NCBI RefSeq assembly: GCF_943733665.1
Contig: NZ_OX030782.1
Span: forward strand, 454,001-518,000
Reading direction: 5' to 3'
DNA from: Aquimarina sp. Aq107
GTDB lineage: Bacteria > Bacteroidota > Bacteroidia > Flavobacteriales > Flavobacteriaceae
DNA length: 64,000 bases
Part shown: piece by piece, positions 43,172 through 52,360 of the stretch
Position numbering within the stretch: the first letter of the stretch is position 1
Layout of the letters: each line of letters starts with the position of its first letter
Translations under genes and position numbers: made by a program
The notes under the pieces: model-generated
Seen by the model: the letters and a program-made list of their open reading frames with translations, nothing else
Told to the model about the DNA's origin: nothing
Database searches by the model: none

Positions 43172-44329
43172 TTATTCACTAACTACTTTTATGGTTTTCT
43201 TTACTTTTTCTGCAATTTCTCGGGCTTCAGCTATATCCTCATTTATGATAGTTACGTGTCCCATTTTTCTAAAAGGACGTGTTTGTTTTTTTCCATAGAT
43301 ATGAGGAGTAACACCTTTCATTTTCATAATAGTATCGATATTTTCATATACAACATTTCCTGTATACCCTTCAGCACCAACAAGGTTCACCATTATTCCG
43401 GCAACTTTACTTTCCGTATTCCCTAGTGGTAAATCGAGTATTGCTCGTATATGTTGCTCAAATTGATTGGTATAACTTGCTTCGATACTATAATGGCCAC
43501 TATTATGAGGCCTTGGAGCTACTTCATTAACTAAAATTTCATCATCTTTTGTCTGAAACATTTCGACAGCTAATAAACCTACGTGCGTAAAAGCTTTAGA
43601 AACATTCTCGGCAATTGTTCTTGCCTTTTCAGCTATCTTATCATCTATCCTTGCGGGACAAATAACATATTCTACTTGATTTGCTTCTGGATGAAATTCC
43701 ATTTCTACTACAGGATACGTTTTAATCTCATCCTGAGGATTGCGTACTACAATTACTGCTAGTTCATTTTTAAAATCAATCAGTTTTTCGGCAATACACT
43801 CTGTGTCAGGTAGTTTGGCTATGTCGGCACCTGTTCTAATAATAGAAACTCCTTTTCCGTCATATCCACCTTGCGTACTTTTCCATACAAAAGGTAGTTT
43901 TACTTTTCCACTAGTAATACCTTCTGTTAAATGGGCTTTGTTAGAAAACTGGACGAAAGGGGCAGTAGGTATTTCTTGGTTCTTGTAAAATAGTTTTTGC
44001 TTCCCTTTATTTTGAATTTTTTCTAATGTTTTAGAATCAGGATATACTTTTTTTCCTTCTCGTTCTAGTCTGGCTAATGCCTTAGTGTTGACCGTTTCGA
44101 TTTCAAAAGTTAGTACATCTACTTTCTTGCCAAAGTTGTATACAGTATCATAATCCATTAAATCACCTTGTTGAAAGTGATCACATGCAATTCTACAAGG
44201 AGCATCGGGGTTGGGGTCCAGAACATAAGTACAGATATCATATTTCCGAGTTTCGTAGAGCATCATTTTGCCCAATTGACCACCACCCAGGATACCTAAC
44301 TTAAAGTCTGACGAAAAATAGTTTGTCAT
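43172..44329 (-). CDS. purK: 5-(carboxyamino)imidazole ribonucleotide synthase
   Basis: This 385-residue ATP-grasp enzyme carboxylates AIR to N5-CAIR with bicarbonate. It begins with the PurK signature LGILGGGQLGKMML, shows ATP-grasp elements (FVWKSTQGGYDGKGV, with the phosphate-binding loop) and metal ligands near EMFQTKDDEILVNEVAPRPHNSGH. It is the first gene of the purK-purE pair and has a TATTTTTG -7 element about 30 bp ahead. The divergent hpt-adk gene shares the 169-bp upstream region. Confidence 0.96.
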   Translation of the reverse strand: MTNYFSSDFKLGILGGGQLGKMMLYETRKYDICTYVLDPNPDAPCRIACDHFQQGDLMDYDTVYNFGKKVDVLTFEIETVNTKALARLEREGKKVYPDSKTLEKIQNKGKQKLFYKNQEIPTAPFVQFSNKAHLTEGITSGKVKLPFVWKSTQGGYDGKGVSIIRTGADIAKLPDTECIAEKLIDFKNELAVIVVRNPQDEIKTYPVVEMEFHPEANQVEYVICPARIDDKIAEKARTIAENVSKAFTHVGLLAVEMFQTKDDEILVNEVAPRPHNSGHYSIEASYTNQFEQHIRAILDLPLGNTESKVAGIMVNLVGAEGYTGNVVYENIDTIMKMKGVTPHIYGKKQTRPFRKMGHVTIINEDIAEAREIAEKVKKTIKVVSE

Positions 44330-44360
44330 TTTTTGGAGTATCTTATTTTGCCTTAAGGAA

Positions 44361-44368
44361 CAAAAATA
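44361..44368 (-). promoter_or_regulatory. -7 promoter element (TATTTTTG) for purK-purE
   Basis: On the minus strand TATTTTTG fits TAnnTTTG 31 bp upstream of the purK ATG. Confidence 0.5.
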
Positions 44369-44445
44369 AATTTTTAATAAGTAAAAACCTCAATATTGTA
44401 CGGCAAATGCAGTAGATATCTATTATAAGTGTTGTTTGTAATCAC

Positions 44446-44453
44446 TATCTTTG
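44446..44453 (+). promoter_or_regulatory. -7 promoter element (TATCTTTG) for the hpt-adk gene
   Basis: TATCTTTG fits TAnnTTTG 45 bp upstream of the ATG at 44499. The -33 partner is not clear. Confidence 0.5.
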
Positions 44454-44498
44454 CGCCTTTGAAAACGAAACGGTTACTGTGATAATCTTACAAAGACA

Positions 44499-45605
44499 AT
44501 GATTACACTACATGATTTACAGTTTACGCCATTTATTGCAGAGGATAAAATAACCAAAGCAATAGATAAAATATCCGATAAACTTAATAGAGATTTATCT
44601 GATAAGAAACCTCTTTTTATAGGGGTTCTTAATGGTGCATTTATGTTCGTGTCTGAAGTACTGAAAAGATTTGATTACGATTGCGAAGTAAGTTTTGTGA
44701 AATTAGCGTCTTATGAAGGAACAGAAACTACTTCTTCTGTTCAAGAACTTATTGGATTAAAGGAAGATGTAACGGATAGAACAATTATAATTCTTGAGGA
44801 TATTGTAGATACCGGAAATACTGTTGTAGAATTATTAAAAATGTTTAAGGATAAAGGATGTAAAGAGGTAAGAATTGCCACTTTATTTTTTAAACCTGAA
44901 GCATATACTAAAAAATATACGATAGATTACATAGGGATTGAGATCCCAAATAGATTTATTGTAGGATACGGACTAGATTATGATGGTTTAGGTCGTAATC
45001 TTACAGAAGTTTACCAATTAAAACAAAACAACATGACAAATTTAGTGTTATTCGGACCTCCAGGAGCAGGAAAAGGAACACAAGCTGAAGTTTTAAAAGA
45101 AAAGTATGATCTAGTACATATTTCTACAGGAGATGTGTTTAGGTATAATATAAAAAATGCTACAGAATTAGGGACATTAGCAAAATCATATATTGATAAA
45201 GGACAATTAGTGCCAGATGAAGTGACAATTAATATGTTGAATGCTGAGGTAGATAAAAATCCAGATGCTAAAGGTTTCATTTTTGATGGGTTTCCTAGAA
45301 CAGAAGCTCAGGCAGAATCATTAGCAGAGTTACTATCTTCTAAAGGAGCAGAAGTTAGTGCAATGGTTGCTTTAGAGGTAGATGACGAGGTGTTAGTTAA
45401 TCGTTTATTAGAAAGAGGAAAAACATCCGGTCGTCCTGATGATGCTGATGAAGGTGTAATCAGAAATCGTATTAAAGTATATTATAACGAAACAGCTATA
45501 CTAAAGAATTACTACCAAAAACAAGATAAGTATTTTGGAGTTGATGGAGTAGGTGGTATCAGTGAAATTACTGATCGATTAAGTAGTGTTATAGATAAAT
45601 TATAG
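44499..45605 (+). CDS. Fused hypoxanthine phosphoribosyltransferase - adenylate kinase
   Basis: This single 368-residue frame encodes two purine enzymes. Residues 1-175 are a phosphoribosyltransferase with the PRPP loop IIILEDIVDTGNT (near 97-109), converting hypoxanthine or guanine to the nucleotide. Residues 179-368 are a full adenylate kinase with P-loop GPPGAGKGT (186-194), the core DGFPRTEAQA and a short LID near RGKTSGRPDDADEG, without zinc Cys. The linker is only a few residues (QLKQNN), and the kinase begins with its own Met (ATG at 45033), so an internal start could also yield free kinase. I recall such fusions in other flavobacteria. It is divergent from purK. Confidence 0.93.
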   Translation: MITLHDLQFTPFIAEDKITKAIDKISDKLNRDLSDKKPLFIGVLNGAFMFVSEVLKRFDYDCEVSFVKLASYEGTETTSSVQELIGLKEDVTDRTIIILEDIVDTGNTVVELLKMFKDKGCKEVRIATLFFKPEAYTKKYTIDYIGIEIPNRFIVGYGLDYDGLGRNLTEVYQLKQNNMTNLVLFGPPGAGKGTQAEVLKEKYDLVHISTGDVFRYNIKNATELGTLAKSYIDKGQLVPDEVTINMLNAEVDKNPDAKGFIFDGFPRTEAQAESLAELLSSKGAEVSAMVALEVDDEVLVNRLLERGKTSGRPDDADEGVIRNRIKVYYNETAILKNYYQKQDKYFGVDGVGGISEITDRLSSVIDKL

Positions 45606-45701
45606 ATTTATTATTGCAGAGTAGTAAATCTCTGTTTTTAGTAAAAGGTTTCAAATTCAAAAGGTTTTGATCTATTGGTTAGAACAATTAGGTAGCGTAT
45701 T

Positions 45702-46700
45702 ATGACAGAAGGAAATTTTGTAGATTATGTAAAGTTACATGTTACTTCCGGAAATGGGGGTAAAGGATCTGTGCATTTACATAGAGAGAAATATATTACC
45801 AAAGGTGGTCCCGATGGAGGAGATGGTGGACGTGGAGGTCATGTTATCATAAAAGCGAATCCAAATATGTGGACGCTTTATCATCTAAAATTTAAAAGAC
45901 ATTTTAGAGCGGAACATGGAGGACACGGAAGTAAAAACAGGAGTAGTGGTGCTGATGGAGGTGATGTATATGTAGATGTCCCTTTAGGAACTGTGATCCG
46001 CGATACAGAAACCCAAGAAATTTTACACGAAATTACAGAAGAAGGACAGGAAATTGTCATCGCTGAAGGTGGAATGGGTGGTCGTGGAAACTGGCATTTT
46101 AAAAATTCGGTGAATCAAACTCCTAGATATGCGCAACCGGGTATAGAAGGACAACAATTTGATATCACATTAGAGTTAAAAATATTAGCGGATGTAGGTT
46201 TAGTAGGTTTTCCGAATGCCGGAAAATCTACTTTGCTTTCTGTTATTACATCGGCAAAACCTAAGATTGCGGATTATGAATTTACCACACTCAAACCAAA
46301 TTTAGGAATTGTAGAGTATAGAGATTTTCAAACATTTGTCATGGCTGATATTCCTGGGATCATCGAAGGAGCAGCTGAAGGTAAAGGAATTGGTCATCGA
46401 TTTTTGAGGCATATAGAACGGAACTCTACATTATTGTTTTTAGTTCCTGCAGATGCTCCGGATATTAAAGAACAATATGAAATCCTATTGGATGAATTAA
46501 GAAGGTATAATCCGGACTTATTAGACAAAGAACGATTAATTGCTATCTCTAAATGCGATATGTTGGATGATGAGTTAAGAACGGAACTAAAATCAGAGCT
46601 AGATGCCCAATTAGATGTTCCGTATTTATTTATTTCTTCTGTTGCTCAACAAGGTTTGCAAGAGCTTAAAGATAGACTTTGGCAAATGCTAAATACTTAA
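45702..46700 (+). CDS. obg: Obg family GTPase
   Basis: This 332-residue ribosome-associated GTPase has the Gly-rich Obg domain (residues 1-158, with [29 protein letters not shown] repeats), followed by the G domain with P-loop GFPNAGKST (near 167), G3 in [10 protein letters not shown] and a late SKCD. It lacks the C-terminal OCT domain of Bacillus Obg, as usual in Bacteroidota. It functions in 50S ribosome assembly and stress responses. It follows hpt-adk by about 100 bp on the same strand and may be part of the same unit. It converges closely with the PL14-like gene (14-bp gap). Confidence 0.95.
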   Translation: MTEGNFVDYVKLHVTSGNGGKGSVHLHREKYITKGGPDGGDGGRGGHVIIKANPNMWTLYHLKFKRHFRAEHGGHGSKNRSSGADGGDVYVDVPLGTVIRDTETQEILHEITEEGQEIVIAEGGMGGRGNWHFKNSVNQTPRYAQPGIEGQQFDITLELKILADVGLVGFPNAGKSTLLSVITSAKPKIADYEFTTLKPNLGIVEYRDFQTFVMADIPGIIEGAAEGKGIGHRFLRHIERNSTLLFLVPADAPDIKEQYEILLDELRRYNPDLLDKERLIAISKCDMLDDELRTELKSELDAQLDVPYLFISSVAQQGLQELKDRLWQMLNT

Positions 46701-46714
46701 TTTATCTCTAAAAT

Positions 46715-48142
46715 TTACTTCAACACTAGTTTTAAAGTGAGATCAGAGATTTCTGTTTTTAGAAAATATATACCTTTTGGGTATCCAGTAAGATCAACCG
46801 TTTTGCCAATACCCTTCGTTATTTCTTTTCCCAAAAGGTCATAAATAATCCAATTCGTCTTTTTAGGAAGATTATAGGATCCCGAGCTAGGATTAGGGAA
46901 AACTTTAATATTAAGTAGATTACTTTGATCTTCTACAGACAAAGAATTTGTATAGAAATCCCATTCGTTAATTCTTTGTTCAGATACTCTAAATTCGTCA
47001 AACCACACATAATAGTCATTATCCTTTGGTGCGTAATCATCTATGTCAGACCCTCCTAAAAAAGTAGAAATTAATATGTGATTGATGGTTATGTTTTCTC
47101 TGTTTTCTTCTGGGTTTCTGTAGTAATTAAAATAGTCAGATCCGACAAAATCATAGTTTATACCGTCTACCCATCCTTCAAAAAGACCATCGTTACCATT
47201 TGGAGAACTTTCCAATACATAATGCAGTTCTATATTATGCCACCCTTGCATTCTAAGATAATTTTCATATTCAAAAGAACAAATGTCAGAACCGTCCACT
47301 ACGCGATTTCCCCAAAACCGCAGTTCATTTTCATCTTCATTAGTTGCATTGTCCGCAGGTTCCTGTTCACCTGGTAATTCCATATAGAATTGAATTGCCC
47401 CACCTTTTCTAAACATTATGCGACCTTTCCATCTATTATTATCTCTTTCTCCATCAGGAGTATTCGGATCGGATCCACCAAGACTTGGCAGTTTACCTCC
47501 ACAAAGGTTAAAGTCAAAATCATCACTGAATTTTATCCAATACGATAAATATAGATCCGAAGACTCGTAGTAATTATCTTTAAAGGTGTTCATTAGTGGT
47601 ATTCTGGTATCAATACCCGAATTACCTGTTTTTAGTAATCCTTTCGGATATTTAACCTTTAAAGAAACTCCACCTGGGTCAATACTATTTTCATAGTCAA
47701 TGGAGGCTCTATCTTGTGTGTCGTCTTTTTGACCATTTATAGTTTGGCCATCATAAAAACCAATTCCATTAGAGGTCGGAAAATCTTTTTTAAGTTCATC
47801 TTCCGTATAGGTGTCACCAATTCTTATATGATCAAAGCTAATGTGGTATTCATCATTTTCTAAAAGAGGATCTGGTGCAAGAACAATATTTCTTTGGGAT
47901 GTAAATTTTAAAGTTTCATATTTTAACGCACCAATCCTAAGTTGCGTACTAGTATTACCTGTTGTTAAATCAAAAACTCCATTTTCATCTGTTTTGGTAT
48001 AGTTGCTCACGTTATTTGCATCGCAGACTAATGCGTTTTCGATTGGATTACCCGATTGATCTTTAACAGTGCCTGAAACCTGTGCTTCTATGGTTGCAGT
48101 ACATAGTAGTAATAATAGTAAATAAATTAAGTTGATTTTCAT
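46715..48142 (-). CDS. Secreted PL14-like jelly-roll protein with T9SS sorting domain
   Basis: This 475-residue exported protein has a signal peptide (ending TIEAQ, about 20), a carboxypeptidase-regulatory-like strand domain (about 21-95), a jelly-roll domain (about 100-375) and a T9SS sorting domain (about 395-475, IKVFPNPSSGSYNLP). The core contains a KLPSLGG segment and FRKGGAIQFYMELPGEQE, which recall PL14 alginate/glucuronan lyases (KLPGLYGG and MWR-type blocks). This is recollection rather than a verified match, and the catalytic residues were not identified with certainty. It faces obg convergently. A striking hairpin lies in its leader. Confidence 0.65.
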   Translation of the reverse strand: MKINLIYLLLLLLCTATIEAQVSGTVKDQSGNPIENALVCDANNVSNYTKTDENGVFDLTTGNTSTQLRIGALKYETLKFTSQRNIVLAPDPLLENDEYHISFDHIRIGDTYTEDELKKDFPTSNGIGFYDGQTINGQKDDTQDRASIDYENSIDPGGVSLKVKYPKGLLKTGNSGIDTRIPLMNTFKDNYYESSDLYLSYWIKFSDDFDFNLCGGKLPSLGGSDPNTPDGERDNNRWKGRIMFRKGGAIQFYMELPGEQEPADNATNEDENELRFWGNRVVDGSDICSFEYENYLRMQGWHNIELHYVLESSPNGNDGLFEGWVDGINYDFVGSDYFNYYRNPEENRENITINHILISTFLGGSDIDDYAPKDNDYYVWFDEFRVSEQRINEWDFYTNSLSVEDQSNLLNIKVFPNPSSGSYNLPKKTNWIIYDLLGKEITKGIGKTVDLTGYPKGIYFLKTEISDLTLKLVLK

Positions 48143-48158
48143 TTGGTTAAGTTTTCGG

Positions 48159-48210
48159 AATAATAATTCCTAAAACAATCGTAATAAATTGTTTTAGGAA
48201 TTATTATTCT
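48159..48210. repeat. Perfect 22-bp inverted repeat in the leader of the PL14-like gene
   Basis: Arms 48159-48180 and 48189-48210 are perfectly complementary (22 bp, AT-rich, one ATTCCTAAAACAAT core) around an 8-nt loop. The near arm ends 16 nt upstream of the ATG at 48142, so the hairpin would sit at or beside the ribosome-binding region. The rest of the 255-bp gap has no gene. Confidence 0.7.
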
Positions 48211-48397
48211 GTGTAATTTGGTGTTTGGTTAATTGTCAAATTTAAATGAAAAACAAATTTCTTGTTAATTTAGTATAAAGATTCTACGAAAATCTACTTA
48301 AAATTTGTGAGGTATTTTATAATATAGCTATGAAAACGTAATCACTTGAAAAAAGTTTGATATAAATGGTTTTCATAAGAAAATAACTAACCTTTTT

Positions 48398-48850
48398 TTA
48401 TTCTTGTGATGGTGTAGGGGTTAGCAATGTAGCAACTCCAATTCTATTCCAAGCATTGATTCCACATATCGCCATAATGATATCAATTACTTTTTCTTCT
48501 CCAAGTGTATTGATCGCTTTTTGATATAAGGTCTCTGATAATCCATTATTAGAAATAAGGGTAATTTCTTCAGTCATTTCTAAAATGATTTGCTCTTCGG
48601 ATTTAAAAAATGGAGAATCTCGCCATACAGGTAACGCGTGGATACGATATTGTTTTTCTCCTTTTTCAATAGCTTCTCTTATGTGCATTTGTATACAATA
48701 AGCACAACCATTGATTTGAGAAGCTCTTATTTCGATCAATAAAAATTCTAGGTCTGTTAAGGTGCTTTTTTTGCAATTGTTATGTAAATCAAACAATGGT
48801 TGGTATGCACTTGGTTTAATCTTACTGATATCTATTCTGTCTGTTTTCAT
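48398..48850 (-). CDS. Carboxymuconolactone decarboxylase / AhpD-like protein
   Basis: This 150-residue protein belongs to the AhpD-like fold and carries the CxxC motif CAYCIQMHIREAIEKGE near residues 52-55. The helical remainder matches DUF/peroxidase-related members. It could reduce peroxides or handle electrophiles. A Crp-type regulator gene lies immediately upstream (76 bp), and the gap contains a perfect 16-bp palindrome (48904-48919), so regulation by that protein is plausible. It is distinct from the 103-residue relative at 4659. Confidence 0.85.
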   Translation of the reverse strand: MKTDRIDISKIKPSAYQPLFDLHNNCKKSTLTDLEFLLIEIRASQINGCAYCIQMHIREAIEKGEKQYRIHALPVWRDSPFFKSEEQIILEMTEEITLISNNGLSETLYQKAINTLGEEKVIDIIMAICGINAWNRIGVATLLTPTPSQE

Positions 48851-48903
48851 AAGTATGTTGTTATTTGTTTAATGCAAAATTCAACATATGAAATGATGAA
48901 AAA

Positions 48904-48919
48904 CTTAATCTAGATTAAG
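48904..48919. promoter_or_regulatory. Perfect 16-bp palindrome between the Crp-like gene and the AhpD-like gene
   Basis: CTTAATCTAGATTAAG is its own reverse complement. It lies about 54 bp upstream of the AhpD-like start and a few bases past the end of the Crp-like gene. It could be that regulator's site, though it does not match TGTGA-N6-TCACA. Confidence 0.5.
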
Positions 48920-48926
48920 AAACGTA

Positions 48927-49502
48927 TTAAGAACTCTTTTTTGCTCTTATTTTACTTAAAAATTCTGGAGTGAATCCTAAATAAGAAGCTAACATGTACT
49001 GCGGAACTCGCTGTACAAACTCTGGGTTATATTTATAAAATGTATTGTATAATTCTTCTCCAGATAGGTTGAACATATATTGTATTCTTTTTTGATCAGC
49101 TATTCTAACTCGTTCTTGAACAATTCTGAAATATTTATTGATCTCCAAGGAGTTTTGTAATATGCTATTTAGGTTAGACCTGCTGATTTTTAGGATTGTA
49201 GCATCTTCGGTAGCTTGGATATTAAGTTGTGTTTGAGTTTTATTGATGAAACTATCAAAATCCGTTAGCCACCAATCTTCTATACCAAAATTTACTGTTT
49301 TTTCTACTCCTTTTTTGTTGATGAAAAATGATCTAAAGCAGCCTTTTGCAATAAAATGGTTGTAATTACAGTGATGTCCCTCTTTTAAAATAAACTGCTT
49401 AGGAGCAATATTTTCAATTTCGATAAGGTTTAAGAAATTAGTTATTTCTTTTTCTGACGGATGTACGAATCTCAGGATATGATTTTTTAAAGATGCTGTC
49501 AT
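48927..49502 (-). CDS. Crp/Fnr family transcriptional regulator
   Basis: This 191-residue protein has a cyclic-nucleotide-binding-like beta domain (about 25-115; the FIAKGCFRSFFI region) and a C-terminal HTH ending LASYLGFTPEFLSKIRAKKS. Flavobacterial members of this short type often lack a full cAMP pocket, so the ligand is uncertain. It lies upstream of the AhpD-like gene on the same strand. It is related in layout to the other Crp-like protein at 61290-61868. Confidence 0.87.
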   Translation of the reverse strand: MTASLKNHILRFVHPSEKEITNFLNLIEIENIAPKQFILKEGHHCNYNHFIAKGCFRSFFINKKGVEKTVNFGIEDWWLTDFDSFINKTQTQLNIQATEDATILKISRSNLNSILQNSLEINKYFRIVQERVRIADQKRIQYMFNLSGEELYNTFYKYNPEFVQRVPQYMLASYLGFTPEFLSKIRAKKSS

Positions 49503-49543
49503 TGTAATGAATAAAGAAATAAACCTATTGTTTAATGGGGGAT

Positions 49544-50593
49544 CTATTTTTTTGCTTTTAAAATTAGAAAATGGTCGTCCATAACATTTCCGGTAATGAT
49601 TAGATTTTTATAAGGTGCAGCTACGGTGGATCCAGACATTCCCGTTCCGTCATCTGTATATTGTTGTTCAATAGTATAGTCATTCTTTCCGTTGTAAGTG
49701 ATTTTTATAATTTCTGAAGGAGAGGTTTCTTTTTCACCTTTAGCATAAGATCCAAAACGTAGTAGATTAGGATGCGCTCCTATCCACAGATTTCCTTCAG
49801 AATCAATCTCAATATTATCCACTCCTGTATTACAGGGAATATCTTCTATGAATTCTAGCGAACCATCATCATTTTTAGTATAAACTTTAACCAAAAAGGC
49901 TCTTGGAGATGCTACATACAATAAGTTACGTTTACGGTCAAAATTAATTCCGTTGGCATAGGCAATTCCGTTTGCAACTTCTATATAATTTTCTCCATCA
50001 TAGTACAAAACATTAGAAATAGAAAGCCCAAGATACTCCTCTAATACTTTGCCAAATCCATCCGTATATTTATGATCATTTGTAACATAGAACCGGTTTT
50101 CATCAATAAGAACTAGATCGTTTGGACTAACTAGAGAAGAATGTTTAAGAGTTTTTTTGTGAATCAGAGTTTTATCCTGCATCGAAAAAACTTCTATAGC
50201 ATGGCCTTTTGGAGTATGATTAATAGCCATAATTGTATAGGTGCTATCTTTTTTAATCATCGATATACCGTGCGGAGCAAAAGATTTATCAAAAGAAGAG
50301 GTGAGATTAGTTACATCAAAATCATTGTCTTTGAGATTCATAAAATATAAAGCTCCCTTTTCTTCCTTAATAGGAGGATAGATTTCTCTATTGGTAGAGG
50401 AAATTAGTGCAAAGCCTTCTAATGCATGTACCGTAATATCCTCGGCACCTTTGATAGAAACTTCTTTTAAAACCGTTCCATTAAAATTGTTTTCTATAGT
50501 CCTAAAAAAGCCAGTTGATATTAATATATGCGCTACAAAGATTATTAATATTAGTAAAAGAGATAGTGCGATTCTTTTTATCAAAAGTTTCAT
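49544..50593 (-). CDS. Paraoxonase/arylesterase-like beta-propeller protein
   Basis: This 349-residue protein starts with a membrane segment (IALSLLLILIIFVAHILI, an uncleaved anchor or signal) and continues as a six-bladed propeller. Calcium- and active-site-like phrases match the paraoxonase family: FAPHGIS near 95, SPNDLVLIDENRFYVTNDH near 150-170, YANGINF near 205 and NIEIDSEGNLWIGAHPNLLRF near 265. Paraoxonases hydrolyse lactones and aryl esters, so a quorum-signal or xenobiotic lactone is conceivable but not shown. It precedes the Crp-like gene (41-bp gap). Confidence 0.8.
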   Translation of the reverse strand: MKLLIKRIALSLLLILIIFVAHILISTGFFRTIENNFNGTVLKEVSIKGAEDITVHALEGFALISSTNREIYPPIKEEKGALYFMNLKDNDFDVTNLTSSFDKSFAPHGISMIKKDSTYTIMAINHTPKGHAIEVFSMQDKTLIHKKTLKHSSLVSPNDLVLIDENRFYVTNDHKYTDGFGKVLEEYLGLSISNVLYYDGENYIEVANGIAYANGINFDRKRNLLYVASPRAFLVKVYTKNDDGSLEFIEDIPCNTGVDNIEIDSEGNLWIGAHPNLLRFGSYAKGEKETSPSEIIKITYNGKNDYTIEQQYTDDGTGMSGSTVAAPYKNLIITGNVMDDHFLILKAKK

Positions 50594-50608
50594 AGGCTAC
50601 TAGTCATA

Positions 50609-52057
50609 TTATTTTTTACTGTTACTTGGTACTGGAGGAGGGCCTTCGGGAATAATAGCTTCATAGACTTCATCTCCTTTACGTTCTTTGTATTCTGCTT
50701 TTACCTTTTCTAATACTTCTGGGTTTTCATAAAGATCTGTCATGGTCATTGCCATGGCCTTGGATGCATAAAGCATTCCTTTATGACCAATACTCATTCC
50801 GCCACAAGCTACTACAGCCCATGAATGCCAAGGAGTGTCTTTTGGGGCGGTTGTAACTCCTAGATTGATATTAGGAACATTCCAGCTTACATCTCCTACA
50901 TCAGTAGAACCTCCTCCTGGATGTTCTTTAGTCTCTTCAAGAGGGTTAATGGCACTATCCATTCCTACTTGTTCTTTTTTAGTAACCTCTTGAATCTTTT
51001 TTCCAAAAGCAATTTCATCACCAGTATAAGTAATAGGCCCAAGAAGTTCTAAATTATTTTGCATTAATTTCCCGCCTTCACGATTTACTAATACTTCATA
51101 AATACCTGATATTAAAGAAATTTTGTAGTCTACATTTGCCATAATTGCTGCACCTTCTGCCATTTTTTTTACACGTTCATATACAGGCATCATTCCAGAA
51201 CGCTTCGTATCACGAACTCGCATCCATAACCTAGAATAATCAGGAACGACATTAACTACTTGTCCTCCATCCTGGATATGATAGTGCATACGAACTGTAG
51301 GTTTTACGTGCTCTCTATAATAGTTAATTCCAGTAGTATAAATTTCTAAGGCATCAGAAGCACTTCTACCATTCCATGGATCTGCAGATGCGTGGGCAGC
51401 TTGCCCAAAAAATTCAATTTTAAAATCTACTAGCGCTAATGAACTTTGTACATCTGCTTTAGTAGATGCAGAGGGGTGCCAGCTAATATTGGCATCTACA
51501 TCATTCCATAATCCTTCTCTCACCATCCATATCTTTCCAAAGTATTTTTCTTCACTTGGCGTACCAAAAAATTTCACAGTTCCTTTAATTTTTCCACTTT
51601 CTATTAATTCCTTTACAGCAATAGCTGCACCAAGACTTCCTGCTCCAAAAAGGTTATGCCCGCAACCATGTCCTCCAGCTCCTTCTTTAAGTGGAGATTT
51701 GGTGGGTTGCGCTTTTTGTGAGATACCTGGTAATGCATCAAATTCTCCTAATACACTTATTACAGGTTTTCCTGATCCATAAGTGGCAACAAAAGCCGTA
51801 GGCATTCCAGCTACTCCACGTTCTACGGTAAATCCTTGCTTTTCGGCATAATCGGATAGTAGCTTGGAAGATTGATTTTCTTCGAAAGCGGTTTCTGCTA
51901 ATGCCCAGATCTCATCACTTATTTTAATAAGCTCTTCTTGATGTTTTTCTATAGATTTTATAATAGCCTTTTTGTTGTCAGGTAGTTTTTTCTGACTATA
52001 AATCGGAATGAATAATATGGAGCACAAGAGAAGACTTAAAAAGTTGTTTGGTTTCAT
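50609..52057 (-). CDS. M20 family amidohydrolase (AbgB-like), secreted
   Basis: This 482-residue metallohydrolase has a signal peptide (ending IPIYSQ, about residue 22). It resembles AbgB (p-aminobenzoyl-glutamate hydrolase B) and other M20D amidohydrolases. The metal-ligand region GAGGHGCGHNLFGAG lies near 125-140 and a dimerisation lid in the middle (VDFKIEFFGQAAHASADPWNGRSA). The C-terminus has GGGSTDVGDVSWNVP, where further ligands are expected. Periplasmic location makes a role in peptide or folate-derivative scavenging possible. It may be co-transcribed with the paraoxonase-like gene (15-bp gap). Confidence 0.88.
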   Translation of the reverse strand: MKPNNFLSLLLCSILFIPIYSQKKLPDNKKAIIKSIEKHQEELIKISDEIWALAETAFEENQSSKLLSDYAEKQGFTVERGVAGMPTAFVATYGSGKPVISVLGEFDALPGISQKAQPTKSPLKEGAGGHGCGHNLFGAGSLGAAIAVKELIESGKIKGTVKFFGTPSEEKYFGKIWMVREGLWNDVDANISWHPSASTKADVQSSLALVDFKIEFFGQAAHASADPWNGRSASDALEIYTTGINYYREHVKPTVRMHYHIQDGGQVVNVVPDYSRLWMRVRDTKRSGMMPVYERVKKMAEGAAIMANVDYKISLISGIYEVLVNREGGKLMQNNLELLGPITYTGDEIAFGKKIQEVTKKEQVGMDSAINPLEETKEHPGGGSTDVGDVSWNVPNINLGVTTAPKDTPWHSWAVVACGGMSIGHKGMLYASKAMAMTMTDLYENPEVLEKVKAEYKERKGDEVYEAIIPEGPPPVPSNSKK

Positions 52058-52360
52058 AATAGCCTGAATTAAATGAGTTTGCTTAAGATGATTATGCTAA
52101 AAATAACATTTTTTAAGTTGATAGTACATTTTAGCATATAGTTATTGGTATTCATTTTAATTAGAAAATATGGTTTTTATGCTAATTACGGTACAACCAC
52201 ATAGAGATGAAAACGCATACTAATTAGCTTCTTACGAATACTCATTTGTTAACATTTGTTAACGTTAATTACAATAGTTTTAACCCGTTATCAAGTAATA
52301 CTTTGATTATAAAATTGTTATCAATAACTAATAATTACTCCATTAAAATCAATTTAGAAC
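52058..52360. other. Intergenic region with direct repeats upstream of the fasciclin gene
   Basis: The 303-bp gap between the divergent M20 and fasciclin genes contains a tandem ATTTGTTAAC repeat (52244-52263) and two GTTATCAA copies 30 bp apart (52287-52294 and 52317-52324). They could be regulator sites for the fasciclin gene. No coding frame or structured RNA was recognised. Confidence 0.4.

Noticed and set aside
45033..45605. Separate adk gene with its own start
   Set aside because: No stop codon separates it from the Hpt part and no promoter was found at the junction, so it is annotated as a fusion. An internal start remains possible.
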